Shown piece by piece: positions 6,937 through 15,342 of a DNA stretch of 64,000 nt (its first letter is position 1; each line of letters starts with the position of its first letter). The notes under the pieces were generated by a model. The model searched no databases. It was not told the DNA's origin and worked only from the letters and a program-made list of their open reading frames with translations. The DNA is from UMGS1601 sp900553335 (GTDB lineage Bacteria > Bacillota > Clostridia > Oscillospirales > Ruminococcaceae), in contig CALEUW010000011.1 of assembly GCA_937920725.1 (NCBI GenBank), forward strand, positions 1 through 64,000, in the 5' to 3' direction. Made by a program: the position numbers and the translations under genes.

Positions 6937-7788
6937 ATGTCAAAATTTTTTAGATATTGCGGAGCAAGGCTTGACGAGAATATCTCATTTTGTACGAAGT
7001 GCGGTAAACAGGCTGAAAATCCTTTGGCAGTTGAAGCGTCTGTTCCGCATCGGAACAACAATGAGTATCAACAATCTTTAGATTTAAACACTCAAAACAA
7101 GAGTAAAAAAATGTCTAAGGGCAAAAAAGCTCTTATTATTTCTGTGCCGATACTGATTGTTGCTGCGGCAATAATATTAGGTATGTATTTATTTACTATA
7201 GCTGACAGCAAGAGCAGCGAACAAGACGATAATGATACGAAAGCTATTAAATATGTTTGTATATATGCAGAAAACAGCGACGGAGATTACACTTACTATT
7301 CGTATGATGAAAGAGGAAATTGTGTTTACTCCATAGATTCAGATGGCGGTTGGGAAAATGGAACATATGATTCTAGTGGCAATTTAACGTATTGGGAAAC
7401 AAGCGATGGTTTTTGGTATAAATGCACCTATGACTCTGATGGTAATGAAACGTATTGTGAATCAAGTGATGGTTCTTGGCTTAAATACACCTATGATACA
7501 GACGGAAATTGTGTTTATGAAATAGACGATGACGGAGACTGGACTAAATATGAATATGATTCCAATGGTAATAAAACGTATTATGAATCCGGTAGTGGAT
7601 ATTGGTATAAACGTACATATGATACAGACGGAAATTGTATTTACGAAATAGACAAAGGCGGAAATTGGGTTAAACATGAATATGATTCCTACGGCAACAT
7701 GATATTAGAAGAGGAAAGCGATGGAGATTGGAGAAAATACACTTACGCAAGAGTAGGAAGTAAAGAGTCGATGATAGATTTATCTTAA
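6937..7788 (+). CDS. Zinc-ribbon membrane protein with seven 21-residue YD-like repeats
   Basis: The N-terminus FFRYCG...FCTKCG is a zinc ribbon that has lost its first cysteine: Phe5 stands where the paralogue at 7817 has Cys, a single-base T for G difference. One membrane helix (ALIISVPILIVAAAIILGMY) lies near residues 64-85. The outer part is a run of seven near-identical 21-residue repeats of the form YDxxGNxxYxxxxDGxWxxxT, acidic and rich in Tyr, Trp, Gly and Asp. They resemble the YD repeats of RHS/wall-associated proteins but are shorter and may make a beta-solenoid or bind carbohydrate or calcium. GGGGGAAG ribosome site. Function unknown. Confidence 0.8.
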   Translation: MSKFFRYCGARLDENISFCTKCGKQAENPLAVEASVPHRNNNEYQQSLDLNTQNKSKKMSKGKKALIISVPILIVAAAIILGMYLFTIADSKSSEQDDNDTKAIKYVCIYAENSDGDYTYYSYDERGNCVYSIDSDGGWENGTYDSSGNLTYWETSDGFWYKCTYDSDGNETYCESSDGSWLKYTYDTDGNCVYEIDDDGDWTKYEYDSNGNKTYYESGSGYWYKRTYDTDGNCIYEIDKGGNWVKHEYDSYGNMILEEESDGDWRKYTYARVGSKESMIDLS

Positions 7789-7816
7789 AAAATATTAATA
7801 CATAAGAGGTGTAACT

Positions 7817-8890
7817 ATGTCAAAATTTTGTAGATATTGCGGAGCAGAGCTTAATGTGAACAGCTCGTTTTGCACGAAGTGCGGAGCAGATCAGAATGCA
7901 GTTTTACAGCAGGTGCATGAGTCTGAACTGCAAAACCAGTTTACAACCAACAAAAAGAAATCACCTGTATTAATTAATGTCATTATTGTTATTCTTTCAA
8001 TTTGCCTTTTTATAACATCTGCTTTTGCGGTTGCTATTTATGAGGTTCGTCAGCTATCGTCTGCTGACAAAGCAGAAAAGTTATTGGATAACGTACAAGT
8101 GTCAGATTTGTTTGAAAATCTGTCTGAGTCAAACAGAGTTGATTTGGACAGGTTCTACAGCTATTTGAATGAAGACTTCGGTATTGACATCACAGACAAG
8201 AAGTTAAATAATTTTGTAAACAACTCTACTGTTAAACACTTTGTCGCAAATAAGCTTTCAAAATTTATAGAAGATTTTTTTGAGGGAGATGCAAATTTAA
8301 CGATTACAAAGCAGGAAGTTATCGTTTTATTACAGGAGAACTCAGATGCTATATACACGGAATTTGGAAAAAAGCTCGTTTCTGATAATTTGGAGGATTT
8401 GATAAATGGTCATTCCGATATCGAGGATTTGTTAAATATACGCAATGATTTTCTGGATATAGCAGACTGGATATTTGATGATGCTGATTACATTGAAATC
8501 ATAAGTTCAGATGATATTGAAAACGACTTTTCTGCTTTATATTATTTAATACATATAGTATTCTCGTATTATACAATGGCGGTTTTCATACTACTGAGTG
8601 CAATCATTATATTCTTTATGATAAGAAAAGGTTTGACCAAAGCTCTATATAGTATTGGGGTCGTATTGATAGTATTTAGTGTATCTACAGGAATTATAGC
8701 TTTGATTTCATCATGGATTCCGAGCTTATGGAATGCGATATGCGGCGGTTCGATAGCAGGTGTTGTGATTGGTAATATTCTTTTTGAGAATATTTTACTG
8801 AACGCAGTTTTGTTAGTATTAGGAATTGCTTTACTTATAATAAGAAAGCTTATTGTTAAATATAGAGCAAAAAAGCAAGGGATTAATTAA
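7817..8890 (+). CDS. Zinc-ribbon multi-pass membrane protein, unknown function
   Basis: A 357-residue protein. Residues 5-22 form an intact zinc ribbon (CRYCG and CTKCG). A membrane helix follows (VLINVIIVILSICLFITSAF, residues ~52-75). A largely acidic, helical outer domain of about 180 residues comes next, then three C-terminal helices (AVFILLSAIIIFFMIRKG, YSIGVVLIVFSVSTGIIALI, LLNAVLLVLGIALLII). The first 22 residues are nearly the same as those of the preceding gene, so the heads are duplicated while the bodies differ. It is third in the operon. No family is recognised; a membrane sensor or export partner would be a guess. Confidence 0.8.
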   Translation: MSKFCRYCGAELNVNSSFCTKCGADQNAVLQQVHESELQNQFTTNKKKSPVLINVIIVILSICLFITSAFAVAIYEVRQLSSADKAEKLLDNVQVSDLFENLSESNRVDLDRFYSYLNEDFGIDITDKKLNNFVNNSTVKHFVANKLSKFIEDFFEGDANLTITKQEVIVLLQENSDAIYTEFGKKLVSDNLEDLINGHSDIEDLLNIRNDFLDIADWIFDDADYIEIISSDDIENDFSALYYLIHIVFSYYTMAVFILLSAIIIFFMIRKGLTKALYSIGVVLIVFSVSTGIIALISSWIPSLWNAICGGSIAGVVIGNILFENILLNAVLLVLGIALLIIRKLIVKYRAKKQGIN

Positions 8891-8912
8891 TAAGAATTAA
8901 GGAGGTATTTTT

Positions 8913-10181
8913 ATGAAAAAGAAAATTTTAAGTTTATTTATGACCTTAGTTATGGTTGTAGGTTTAGTTGGGGTTATGCCTGCGGTGAGTGCAGGGGCGG
9001 CAGCTAAGAATGTTATCAACTGTAACGTTTCTTCTTCAGCCGTAACAAAAAACGCAACGGACGGTAAACTGCCGTCTGCCGCTACCGTTTATGCCGGAAA
9101 TTCATACTACTATAACATTCAGGTTTCAAATGACTTGAAGGTCAAGACTTTCAAGCTTTACGTAAAAGATGTAGGTCAAAGTAAATACACTTGTGCATTT
9201 ACTGATACCGCAAGCAATTATATGCGGTATACTTCTAAAAAGTATACGTTTAAAAAGACCGGCAATGTTAGCTATTACTGGCAAATAAAATATACAAATG
9301 GAAAGACAACGACAACATCTGTTAAATCAATAGCAGTAAAGAATGCTACCGTTATCAACACCAATGTTGCTTCTTCCAGAGTAGGAACAAACGCAACGGA
9401 CGGTAAACTGCCGTCTGCCGCTACTTTATATGCGGGAAATTCGTACTATTTTAACATTCAGGTTTCAAATAATTTGAAGGTTAAGAAATTTCAGCTTTAT
9501 ATAAAAGACGTAGGTAAGAACAGTTATTCACGAATTAGTACACAAACCGCAGATAATTATATGCGATATGCTTCTAAAAAGTATACGTTTGCAAAAGCCG
9601 GAAATATCAGCTACTATTGGGTAATTACATATACAAATGGTAAAACTCAGCAGACATCTGCAAAAACTGTAAAGGTTAATAAGCAAGTTTCTTCTAATTC
9701 TAATGGGTCGGGTACATTGCCTACAGGTATATACTTAAAGCAGAATGGCAGCACAACTTGTACACTTGCTTCAGCGGCAATGATGTTGCGTGCCAGAAAA
9801 TATTTAAGCGGAAAATCTTATTCAAGTATTACTGAGTCTGCAATAAGATCTACTGCGTGGGTAAACGGACAAGGATTAAGATTAAGTTTTAAGTATTCAG
9901 GAATATCTGTATCACACAAAAAATCATCAGGCATATCTGCGTCTACTTTAAAAAATTTGCTTGATAAACATCCTGAGGGAATAGTATTGTATTGCGGAAA
10001 GATTCCACATGCAGTTTTCCTAACTGATTATAGTGGAGATACATTTTACTGTGCAGATCCTGTTTCTTCTTATAGTGGAAGAAGAATAAAACTAGCTTCT
10101 TCATCTCTTGGTAAAAAATATTCCACTCAGGCAAATATTCTTAGTAATGTGACAGCATATTGGTATGTTTCAAGCTATTGA
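8913..10181 (+). CDS. Secreted C39-like cysteine peptidase with two tandem beta repeats
   Basis: 422 residues. Residues 1-30 are a signal peptide ending AVSAGAA. Two ~113-residue repeats follow (about 36-148 and 149-256), sharing NATDGKLPSAAT, AGNSYYxNIQVSN and MRYxSKKYTF; they look like Ig-type beta domains. After a Ser/Asn linker, the C-terminal domain (~270-422) resembles C39-like papain-fold peptidases, with candidate catalytic Cys283 in TTCTLASAAM, His366 in IPHAVFLTDY and Asp382 in YCADP. An AAGGAGG site precedes ATG 8913. It closes the operon with the three zinc-ribbon proteins, so a shared surface role is plausible. True C39 bacteriocin-leader cleavage is unproven; the family also includes non-bacteriocin proteins. 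Confidence 0.78.
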   Translation: MKKKILSLFMTLVMVVGLVGVMPAVSAGAAAKNVINCNVSSSAVTKNATDGKLPSAATVYAGNSYYYNIQVSNDLKVKTFKLYVKDVGQSKYTCAFTDTASNYMRYTSKKYTFKKTGNVSYYWQIKYTNGKTTTTSVKSIAVKNATVINTNVASSRVGTNATDGKLPSAATLYAGNSYYFNIQVSNNLKVKKFQLYIKDVGKNSYSRISTQTADNYMRYASKKYTFAKAGNISYYWVITYTNGKTQQTSAKTVKVNKQVSSNSNGSGTLPTGIYLKQNGSTTCTLASAAMMLRARKYLSGKSYSSITESAIRSTAWVNGQGLRLSFKYSGISVSHKKSSGISASTLKNLLDKHPEGIVLYCGKIPHAVFLTDYSGDTFYCADPVSSYSGRRIKLASSSLGKKYSTQANILSNVTAYWYVSSY

Positions 10182-10317
10182 TTTTTGAAAAATAATATAT
10201 TTAAGTAACGCTCCCTACTATTCAACAAGCTACCGAGTTGTTATCAACGTCTACGCAAAGAACATTAAAACATAGTACTAGCTTTCATCTCCTTTTATGG
10301 TCACTCCTTTCGAAAAC

Positions 10318-10348
10318 CCCCACAGAGAATAATCTCTGTGGGGATTTT
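10318..10348 (+). terminator. Terminator downstream of the C39-like gene
   Basis: CCCCACAGAGA (10318-10328) pairs perfectly with TCTCTGTGGGG (10333-10343) around ATAA, then ATTTTC. The 136 bases between the stop codon and this hairpin show no gene or other signal I can identify. Confidence 0.75.
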
Positions 10349-10400
10349 CGTATATGGAGATATTGATGTAAAATGCAATAGGGGAGGAGTCATGATGCGC

Positions 10401-10439
10401 ATAAAAATAAAAACTCGGACACACAATAGCATGTCCGAG
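10401..10439 (-). terminator. Terminator of the NlpC/P60 gene
   Basis: On the minus strand CTCGGACA (10439-10432) pairs with TGTCCGAG (10421-10414) around a 10-base loop, followed by TTTTTATTTTTAT (10413-10401). It lies 24 bases past the stop codon of the minus-strand hydrolase. Confidence 0.85.
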
Positions 10440-10462
10440 CTTACTGGCAAATTAAAGTATTA

Positions 10463-11788
10463 TTAAACGATTCTTCTTATCGCTGAAATTGGATTGTAAA
10501 GTGCAAACGAATCAACATAAGAATATACAATTCCTGTATTGGAGTTTTCAGCGTGAATCATCATTCCGTCACCGACATAAAGAGCAACGTGGTAAGCGGG
10601 ATTTCCGAAGAAAATCAAATCTCCGGGCTGCATATCAGCGTAGCTTACAGCTCTTCCGTATGAGGATTGTGCCGCCGCATTGTGCGGAAGTGAGATCCCT
10701 ATTTTTGAATAGCAGTACATTGTAAGTCCCGAACAGTCAGCAGCATATTGACTTGCCGCACCCCAAACATATGAACCGCCTACCATGCTTTGAGCAGTTG
10801 CAATGACAGTTGCAATTGAACCCGAATTAGACGAGCCTCCGTTTGAGGGGCTTGAAGTAGTAGGCTTGCGCTGAGTGGTGGTTTGCTTTGTCGTAGTAGG
10901 CTTTTGAGTCTGTTTATCGGTAGTGGTAACTTTCGGATTTTGATTTGCAGATTTTGCTTTAGTAGTTGTGGTTTTGGCTGTAGTAGTGGTTGTTGCTGCT
11001 GTAGTCGTAGTAGTTTGAGTAAGCGCGTTCTTTTCAGAGCTTATGTTAATGCCTTGCTGCTGAAGCTCGCTTTTAAGATTGTTTAACTCTTCTATCGTCA
11101 TGCTGCTTTGCTGACTCAGATTTTCAAGCTCTTCGTTTTGCTCCTGAAGCTCCAAAAGCTGGTTTTTATATTCGCCGGATTTTTTACCAAGTTCGCTTAT
11201 TTCATTTTCAAGCTCTTTCTGATTAGACTCATATTCCTCTTTTGCCTTAACGAGAGCATCAATAGTGTCGTTGTCGTGCTTTGCGACACGGCTTATAAGC
11301 TCGGTACGCATCAGCATATCAAAGAAATTTTCAGATGAAAATAAAACAGAAACATACGAAGATGAGCCGTTCATATACATTGCACGAAGACGCTGTTTAA
11401 ACTGCTCAGCACCGCTTTCTATCTCAGATTTTTTATCATCTGCTTTTTGTTTTGCTGCTCGCATTTTTGCATCAGTTTCGGCAATATCCTTTGCAAGCTG
11501 TTTGCTGTATTCGTTAATTGTAGAAATCTTTTTTGTAACAACCGAAATTTTCTCATCTATCGCCGCTTTTTTAGCCTCTGCACTTTCAATATCAGAATCA
11601 GCGCTTTTTATTTTTTCATCAATTTGCTGCGCCTGCTTTTCAAGCTCAGCGAGCTTCTGTGAATACGAAGCATTTTCGGGGGTAGCAGAGGTTTTAATCT
11701 CTTGTGTGCCCGAAAGGGAAGCAGCGCAAACTATCATAAGCGCCGCCAAAGCAAAGACGGTTCGTTTTATTTTGATTTTTTTAGACAT
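10463..11788 (-). CDS. Secreted NlpC/P60 peptidoglycan endopeptidase with coiled coil
   Basis: 441 residues of a CwlO-like cell-wall hydrolase that cuts peptide stems of peptidoglycan. A signal peptide occupies about residues 1-33. Long coiled coils (~40-130 and ~180-260) follow, as in hydrolases controlled by FtsEX-type complexes, then a Thr-rich, repetitive linker (~268-320). The catalytic NlpC/P60 domain (~325-441) has Cys352 in ADCSGLTMYCY, His400 in AYHVALYVGDG and His412 in MIHAEN. ATG 11788 has an AGGAGG site. It is a single-gene unit with its own promoter and terminator. The coiled-coil length and linker suggest a divisome or elongation role rather than phage lysis. Confidence 0.9.
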   Translation of the reverse strand: MSKKIKIKRTVFALAALMIVCAASLSGTQEIKTSATPENASYSQKLAELEKQAQQIDEKIKSADSDIESAEAKKAAIDEKISVVTKKISTINEYSKQLAKDIAETDAKMRAAKQKADDKKSEIESGAEQFKQRLRAMYMNGSSSYVSVLFSSENFFDMLMRTELISRVAKHDNDTIDALVKAKEEYESNQKELENEISELGKKSGEYKNQLLELQEQNEELENLSQQSSMTIEELNNLKSELQQQGINISSEKNALTQTTTTTAATTTTTAKTTTTKAKSANQNPKVTTTDKQTQKPTTTKQTTTQRKPTTSSPSNGGSSNSGSIATVIATAQSMVGGSYVWGAASQYAADCSGLTMYCYSKIGISLPHNAAAQSSYGRAVSYADMQPGDLIFFGNPAYHVALYVGDGMMIHAENSNTGIVYSYVDSFALYNPISAIRRIV

Positions 11789-11890
11789 TATATCCTCCTG
11801 ACTGCCGGGGGTTGATTATTTAGTTTAACAAGGGTGATGCCCTATGGTTTTATGTATTGTAATTTTTTGTAATCGTTATGTAATAAATTA

Positions 11891-11919
11891 ATTTTACACC
11901 ATATGCAATAAAAAGTCAA
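11891..11919 (-). promoter_or_regulatory. Promoter of the NlpC/P60 gene
   Basis: On the minus strand TTGACT (11919-11914) and TAAAAT (11896-11891), spacer 17. The leader to ATG 11788 is about 95 bases and shows no strong hairpin. Confidence 0.7.
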
Positions 11920-11966
11920 GCGATGGGAAAAAGAGGAAAACGCTGCTAATCTATGATCTGTTTAGC

Positions 11967-11995
11967 TTGCTTTTTATGTATATTTATGGTACAAT
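11967..11995 (+). promoter_or_regulatory. Promoter of the small membrane protein / trmB unit
   Basis: TTGCTT (11967-11972) and TACAAT (11990-11995) with a 17-base spacer, 63 bases upstream of the TTG start at 12059. Confidence 0.65.
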
Positions 11996-12058
11996 ATTCT
12001 AACGTGGTCGGAGATTGAAGCTTCGATTGATTATTAAAATTTAAGGATGGTGCTTAAT

Positions 12059-12559
12059 TTGTTCTTAGCAAATGAAGTTGAAAGCTTGCAAAATGTTTTT
12101 ACTCCTTTTCCGCTTGCGGTGCATATAATTATTGCCATAGTGGCAGTAGTTGTGTTTTTTATTCAGTTCTATAGAAAAGGCGGAGCGTATTATCTTCTTA
12201 TGGGAGCGGCTGTTGCAGCTACTCTTATTACTCAGATGCCGAATTTTACGTCAAATAATAAGCTTATTTTTGCTCTTGAGGTTTTAGAGAGCGTTTTGTG
12301 TGTTTTAATTATCGTATTCTATGTGACAAGCTTGATAAAAAGGCATAAGCAAAAATCTCATGATGAAGCTTTAGATGGACAAGCAGGTGATGACAAAGAA
12401 GCTGAAATGCCAAGTGAGTTCAGTGATTTGGAGCTTATGGCTCAAAGCAGCATTGATAATGTTCAAAAAGAGCTTAGAGAGCAAAACGAGAGTGAAAAAG
12501 ATGACAATCCTGTTGAGAATGCTTTTGATGACAACGGGGATCTTGATATTTATTTATAG
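12059..12559 (+). CDS. Small three-helix membrane protein, unknown
   Basis: About 166 residues. The start is taken as TTG 12059 because the ribosome site AAGGATGG (12043-12050) lies eight bases ahead of it; the ATG at 12047 overlaps that same site and has no room for one. Three membrane helices are visible: VHIIIAIVAVVVFFIQFY, YYLLMGAAVAATLITQM and LEVLESVLCVLIIVFYVTSL. A polar, acidic cytoplasmic tail of ~70 residues follows, rich in Glu and Asp. No family is recognised. trmB follows after 11 bases. Confidence 0.7.
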   Translation: MFLANEVESLQNVFTPFPLAVHIIIAIVAVVVFFIQFYRKGGAYYLLMGAAVAATLITQMPNFTSNNKLIFALEVLESVLCVLIIVFYVTSLIKRHKQKSHDEALDGQAGDDKEAEMPSEFSDLELMAQSSIDNVQKELREQNESEKDDNPVENAFDDNGDLDIYL

Positions 12560-12570
12560 GACGAGAACTT

Positions 12571-13251
12571 ATGAGAATGAGAAGAAAAAAGCACCTTGAC
12601 GAAAGGCTTGACGCTTGCAGCGATATAATAATAAGTATGTATCGTGAGGAAAGAAATTTTTCTGCTTCTGTTCAGCAAAAGGATTATATTAATATTGAAA
12701 AGCTGTTTGGAAACAAAAATCCAATCTATCTTGAAATCGGATGCGGAAAGGGAAAGTTTGCATCGGAGCTTGCAAAGAATAATCCTGAAATAAATATAAT
12801 TGCGGTTGAAAAGACAAGCAACGTAATAGTTGAAGCCGCTGAAAGAGCAAAGTCTGAGGGTGTGACTAACTTAAAGTTTCTGTTAGGACCTGCAGAATAT
12901 CTGCCGATATTTATAAAGGACAAAAGTGTGAGTCGGATATACCTCAATTTTTCATGTCCGTTTCCTAAAAAAAGATACGCATCACACAGGCTGACACACA
13001 AAAACTTTCTTGAGATTTACAAAAATATTATGACCGATACAGCCGAGATCCATCAGAAAACCGACAATACTCATTTCTTTGAGTTTTCGATTGAACAGCT
13101 CACCCAGTCGGGATTTGCTCTTAAAAATGTTACCTTTGATCTTCATTCCTCAGGATTTGAGGATAATATTATGACTGAATACGAGGAGCGTTTTACAAAA
13201 GAGGGACTTAATATTTACAGGCTTGAGGCATACTTGAATCAGGAGAAATAA
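12571..13251 (+). CDS. trmB: tRNA (guanine-N7-)-methyltransferase TrmB
   Basis: This enzyme transfers a methyl group from S-adenosylmethionine to N7 of guanine 46 in the tRNA variable loop. The 226-residue protein has the class I SAM fold: IYLEIGCGKGKFASELAKN is motif I, IIAVEKTSNVI follows, and the family-specific ISRIYLNFSCPFPKKRY contains the substrate-binding stretch. Family members usually read NFPDPWPK here, so FSCPFPK is a variant of the motif. The tail TEYEERFTKEGLNIYRLEA is highly typical of TrmB. It is in an operon with a membrane protein on either side; the next start follows the stop codon directly. Confidence 0.9.
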   Translation: MRMRRKKHLDERLDACSDIIISMYREERNFSASVQQKDYINIEKLFGNKNPIYLEIGCGKGKFASELAKNNPEINIIAVEKTSNVIVEAAERAKSEGVTNLKFLLGPAEYLPIFIKDKSVSRIYLNFSCPFPKKRYASHRLTHKNFLEIYKNIMTDTAEIHQKTDNTHFFEFSIEQLTQSGFALKNVTFDLHSSGFEDNIMTEYEERFTKEGLNIYRLEAYLNQEK

Positions 13252-13539
13252 ATGAAGACTTATGAGAATCCAATCCAAAAAGTAAGACTGCTGACAGTAT
13301 TGATGGTCATTTACTTTGCGCTTTATTTAGCTGCAATCGTGCTTGCCATATTATCTGCTGCGGCCCAAAACGGAACTTGGTTTTTGATTATGGCTGCGGT
13401 ATGCGGTATTGCTGCCGTTGTTTTGGATATTTATGTCCGTACTTCAAGAGCAAGGCTTGACGCACAGCTTAAGGCCGAGCTGTCTGAAGCAGGAATTGAT
13501 ACTTCACGGCTAAACAAAAGCAAAAAACGCAGAAAATGA
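13252..13539 (+). CDS. Small two-helix membrane protein, unknown
   Basis: 95 residues starting right after the trmB stop codon, so translation is probably coupled. Two hydrophobic helices (LLTVLMVIYFALYLAAIVLA and WFLIMAAVCGIAAVVLDIYV) are followed by a charged tail rich in Arg and Lys that ends KSKKRRK. No family is recognised. Confidence 0.7.
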   Translation: MKTYENPIQKVRLLTVLMVIYFALYLAAIVLAILSAAAQNGTWFLIMAAVCGIAAVVLDIYVRTSRARLDAQLKAELSEAGIDTSRLNKSKKRRK

Positions 13540-13552
13540 ATAAATATTCATA
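13535..13552. promoter_or_regulatory. ARG box-like ArgR operator upstream of argG
   Basis: TGAATAAATATTCA at 13537-13550 matches the arginine-repressor consensus core TGAAT-W4-ATTCA exactly. A second TGAATATTCA lies at about 13572-13581, and a further TGAAT half-site lies just ahead of the -35 box. Clusters of such sites upstream of an arg gene fit ArgR repression. No argR gene is in the window, so this is inference. Confidence 0.6.
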
Positions 13553-13631
13553 AAAAATTGGATATATGCATTGAATATTCACTAATTCACGCAAAAACCA
13601 AACTTTTTCATGAATTTCTCTGAATAAATGC

Positions 13632-13659
13632 TTGACAAGTAAAAAAATGGGTGTATAAT
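13632..13659 (+). promoter_or_regulatory. Promoter of argG
   Basis: TTGACA (13632-13637) and TATAAT (13654-13659) with a 16-base spacer, 41 bases before ATG 13700. Both hexamers are perfect consensus. Confidence 0.85.
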
Positions 13660-13699
13660 TACACTAAAATAAAAATTAAATTCAAAAGGAGTTATAAAA

Positions 13700-14932
13700 A
13701 TGGCTAAAGAAATTAAAAAGGTAGTACTTGCATATTCAGGAGGACTTGATACATCTATAATCATTCCTTGGCTTAAGGAGAATTACAATAACTGTGAGGT
13801 CATAGCAGTATCGGGAGATGTAGGACAGGGAACTGAGCTTGACGGCCTTGAGGAAAAGGCAATAAAGACAGGTGCGTCAAAGCTCTATATTGAAGATTTG
13901 AACAAAGAATTTATTGAGGACTATGTTTTCCCTACAGTACAGGCAGGAGCTGTTTACGAGAACAGGTATATGCTCGGAACTTCTTTTGCAAGACCTATTA
14001 TTGCAAAGAGAATTGCTGAGATTGCTTTGGCTGAGGGCGCAGATGCCATATGTCACGGATGCACGGGTAAGGGAAACGATCAGGTTAGATTTGAGCTTGC
14101 TATAAAGGCATACGCACCTGATATGCAGATCATTGCTCCTTGGAGAATCTGGGATATTAAATCCCGTGACGAAGAGATCGACTATGCTGAAGCACACAAT
14201 ATTCCTTTAAAAATAAACAGAGAAACAAACTATTCAAAGGATAAAAACCTATGGCATCTTTCTCATGAGGGACTCGATCTTGAAGACCCTGCAAACGAGC
14301 CTCAGTATGAGAAAGAGGGATTCCTTGAAATGGGAGTTTCTCCGCTTCAGGCTCCTGACAAGCCGACTTATGTTACAATTCATTTTGAAAAGGGAGTTCC
14401 TACAGCTATCGACGGCGTAGAGATGGACGGAGTAGGAATTGTCAAGACTTTAAATAAGCTCGGCGGTGAAAACGGTATCGGACTTGCTGACCTCGTTGAG
14501 AATCGTTTAGTGGGAATGAAGTCAAGAGGTGTTTATGAAACTCCGGGCGGTGCAATTTTGTACCACGCTCACGAGGTTTTGGAAACTATTACAATTGACA
14601 AGGAAACTGCAAGAATGAAGCAGTACATAGGAATCAAGTTTGCTGACATTGTTTACAACGGACAGTGGTATACACCTCTTCGTGAGGCTCTTTCGGCTTT
14701 TGTTACTGAAACTCAAAAGACAGTTACGGGCGATGTAAAGCTTAAGCTTTATAAGGGCAATATCATCAACGCAGGAGTTACATCTCCGTACACTCTTTAC
14801 GATGAAGAGGTTGCAACCTTTGACGAGGATCATGTTTACGATCAGAAGGATTCCGCAGGCTTTATCAATTTGTTCGGACTTCCTATCAAGGTTAAGGCAA
14901 AGCTTGACGCTAAGAGAAAAAGTAATTCGTAA
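13700..14932 (+). CDS. argG: Argininosuccinate synthase
   Basis: Joins citrulline and aspartate using ATP to make argininosuccinate, the second-last step of arginine synthesis; cytoplasmic. 410 residues, the normal length. The N-terminal ATP pyrophosphatase loop VVLAYSGGLDTSIIIPWL is the signature of the family. CHGCTGKGNDQVRFE, the citrulline/aspartate site, and the C-terminal LVENRLVGMKSRGVYETPGG are all present. AAAGGAG precedes ATG 13700. It is expressed from its own ARG-box promoter and followed by a terminator, so it is transcribed separately from argH. The last codons and the stop lie inside an intergenic repeat (AATTCGTAATT). Confidence 0.95.
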   Translation: MAKEIKKVVLAYSGGLDTSIIIPWLKENYNNCEVIAVSGDVGQGTELDGLEEKAIKTGASKLYIEDLNKEFIEDYVFPTVQAGAVYENRYMLGTSFARPIIAKRIAEIALAEGADAICHGCTGKGNDQVRFELAIKAYAPDMQIIAPWRIWDIKSRDEEIDYAEAHNIPLKINRETNYSKDKNLWHLSHEGLDLEDPANEPQYEKEGFLEMGVSPLQAPDKPTYVTIHFEKGVPTAIDGVEMDGVGIVKTLNKLGGENGIGLADLVENRLVGMKSRGVYETPGGAILYHAHEVLETITIDKETARMKQYIGIKFADIVYNGQWYTPLREALSAFVTETQKTVTGDVKLKLYKGNIINAGVTSPYTLYDEEVATFDEDHVYDQKDSAGFINLFGLPIKVKAKLDAKRKSNS

Positions 14933-14966
14933 TTCGTAATTCTTAATGCGTAATGCGTAATTAATA
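14923..14966. repeat. Intergenic AATTCGTAATT/TAATGCG repeat, copy 1
   Basis: Tandem AATTCGT and AATGCGT units beginning inside the argG 3' end; the argG stop codon TAA (14930-14932) is part of the repeat. Related copies are at 19738, 28370, 37540, 47239 and 54596. Confidence 0.7.
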
Positions 14967-15053
14967 TTGACGTCAGAGATTAATTTGAAATAATAAAACA
15001 CTTTCCTGTACGTTACCGTCAGGAGATAACTTTCATATCAGCACAAACTTTAC

Positions 15054-15086
15054 GCCAAATCCGAATGCGTGTAGGATTTGGCTTTC
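15054..15086 (+). terminator. Probable argG terminator
   Basis: GCCAAATCC (15054-15062) pairs perfectly with GGATTTGGC (15074-15082) around an 11-base loop, followed by TTTC. The T-run is short, so termination strength is uncertain. Confidence 0.55.
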
Positions 15087-15120
15087 ACGAAAATGTCCTC
15101 AGGCTCTCTATCCAAAAACA

Positions 15121-15240
15121 GAGGGCAAGGGGAAAAGGTGTTGGAAAGGAAGTGCAGAGGGAAAACAAAGGAAAAGGGGAAGTCCCTCTGCTTTTGGTGG
15201 GTTTTATTATCCTGCCCCTTTTCCTAAGTTGTCCCTTTGC
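15121..15240. repeat. Repeat A, uninterrupted copy
   Basis: Contains GTGTTGGAAAG, GCAGAGGGAAAAC and a closing CCTTTTCC...CCCTTTGC that all recur in order at 19964-20212. Internal pairing: GCAGAGGGA (15154-15162) with TCCCTCTGC (15183-15191), and GGAAAAGGGG near 15170 with CCCCTTTTCC near 15215. No coding capacity. The rest of the argG-acetyltransferase gap (to 15390) holds another AATTCGGAATT-type stretch near 15300 and a hairpin at 15343. Confidence 0.6.
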
Positions 15241-15342
15241 ATTTAGAAACAAGGGAATAAGAAGCAAAACAATTCGCAATGTGTAATCAATTTGAAATTA
15301 GGAATTCGGAATTTTGTCGGCAGTAACGACAGATAAACTATC

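Noticed and set aside
7282..7750. Regular 63-bp repeats as a CRISPR array
   Set aside because: They are in-frame, uninterrupted by unique spacers and encode protein repeats.
10391..10465. 24-codon frame with a strong GGGGAGGAG site
   Set aside because: It lies wholly across the terminator and 3' end of the opposite-strand hydrolase, has no promoter and encodes no recognisable peptide.
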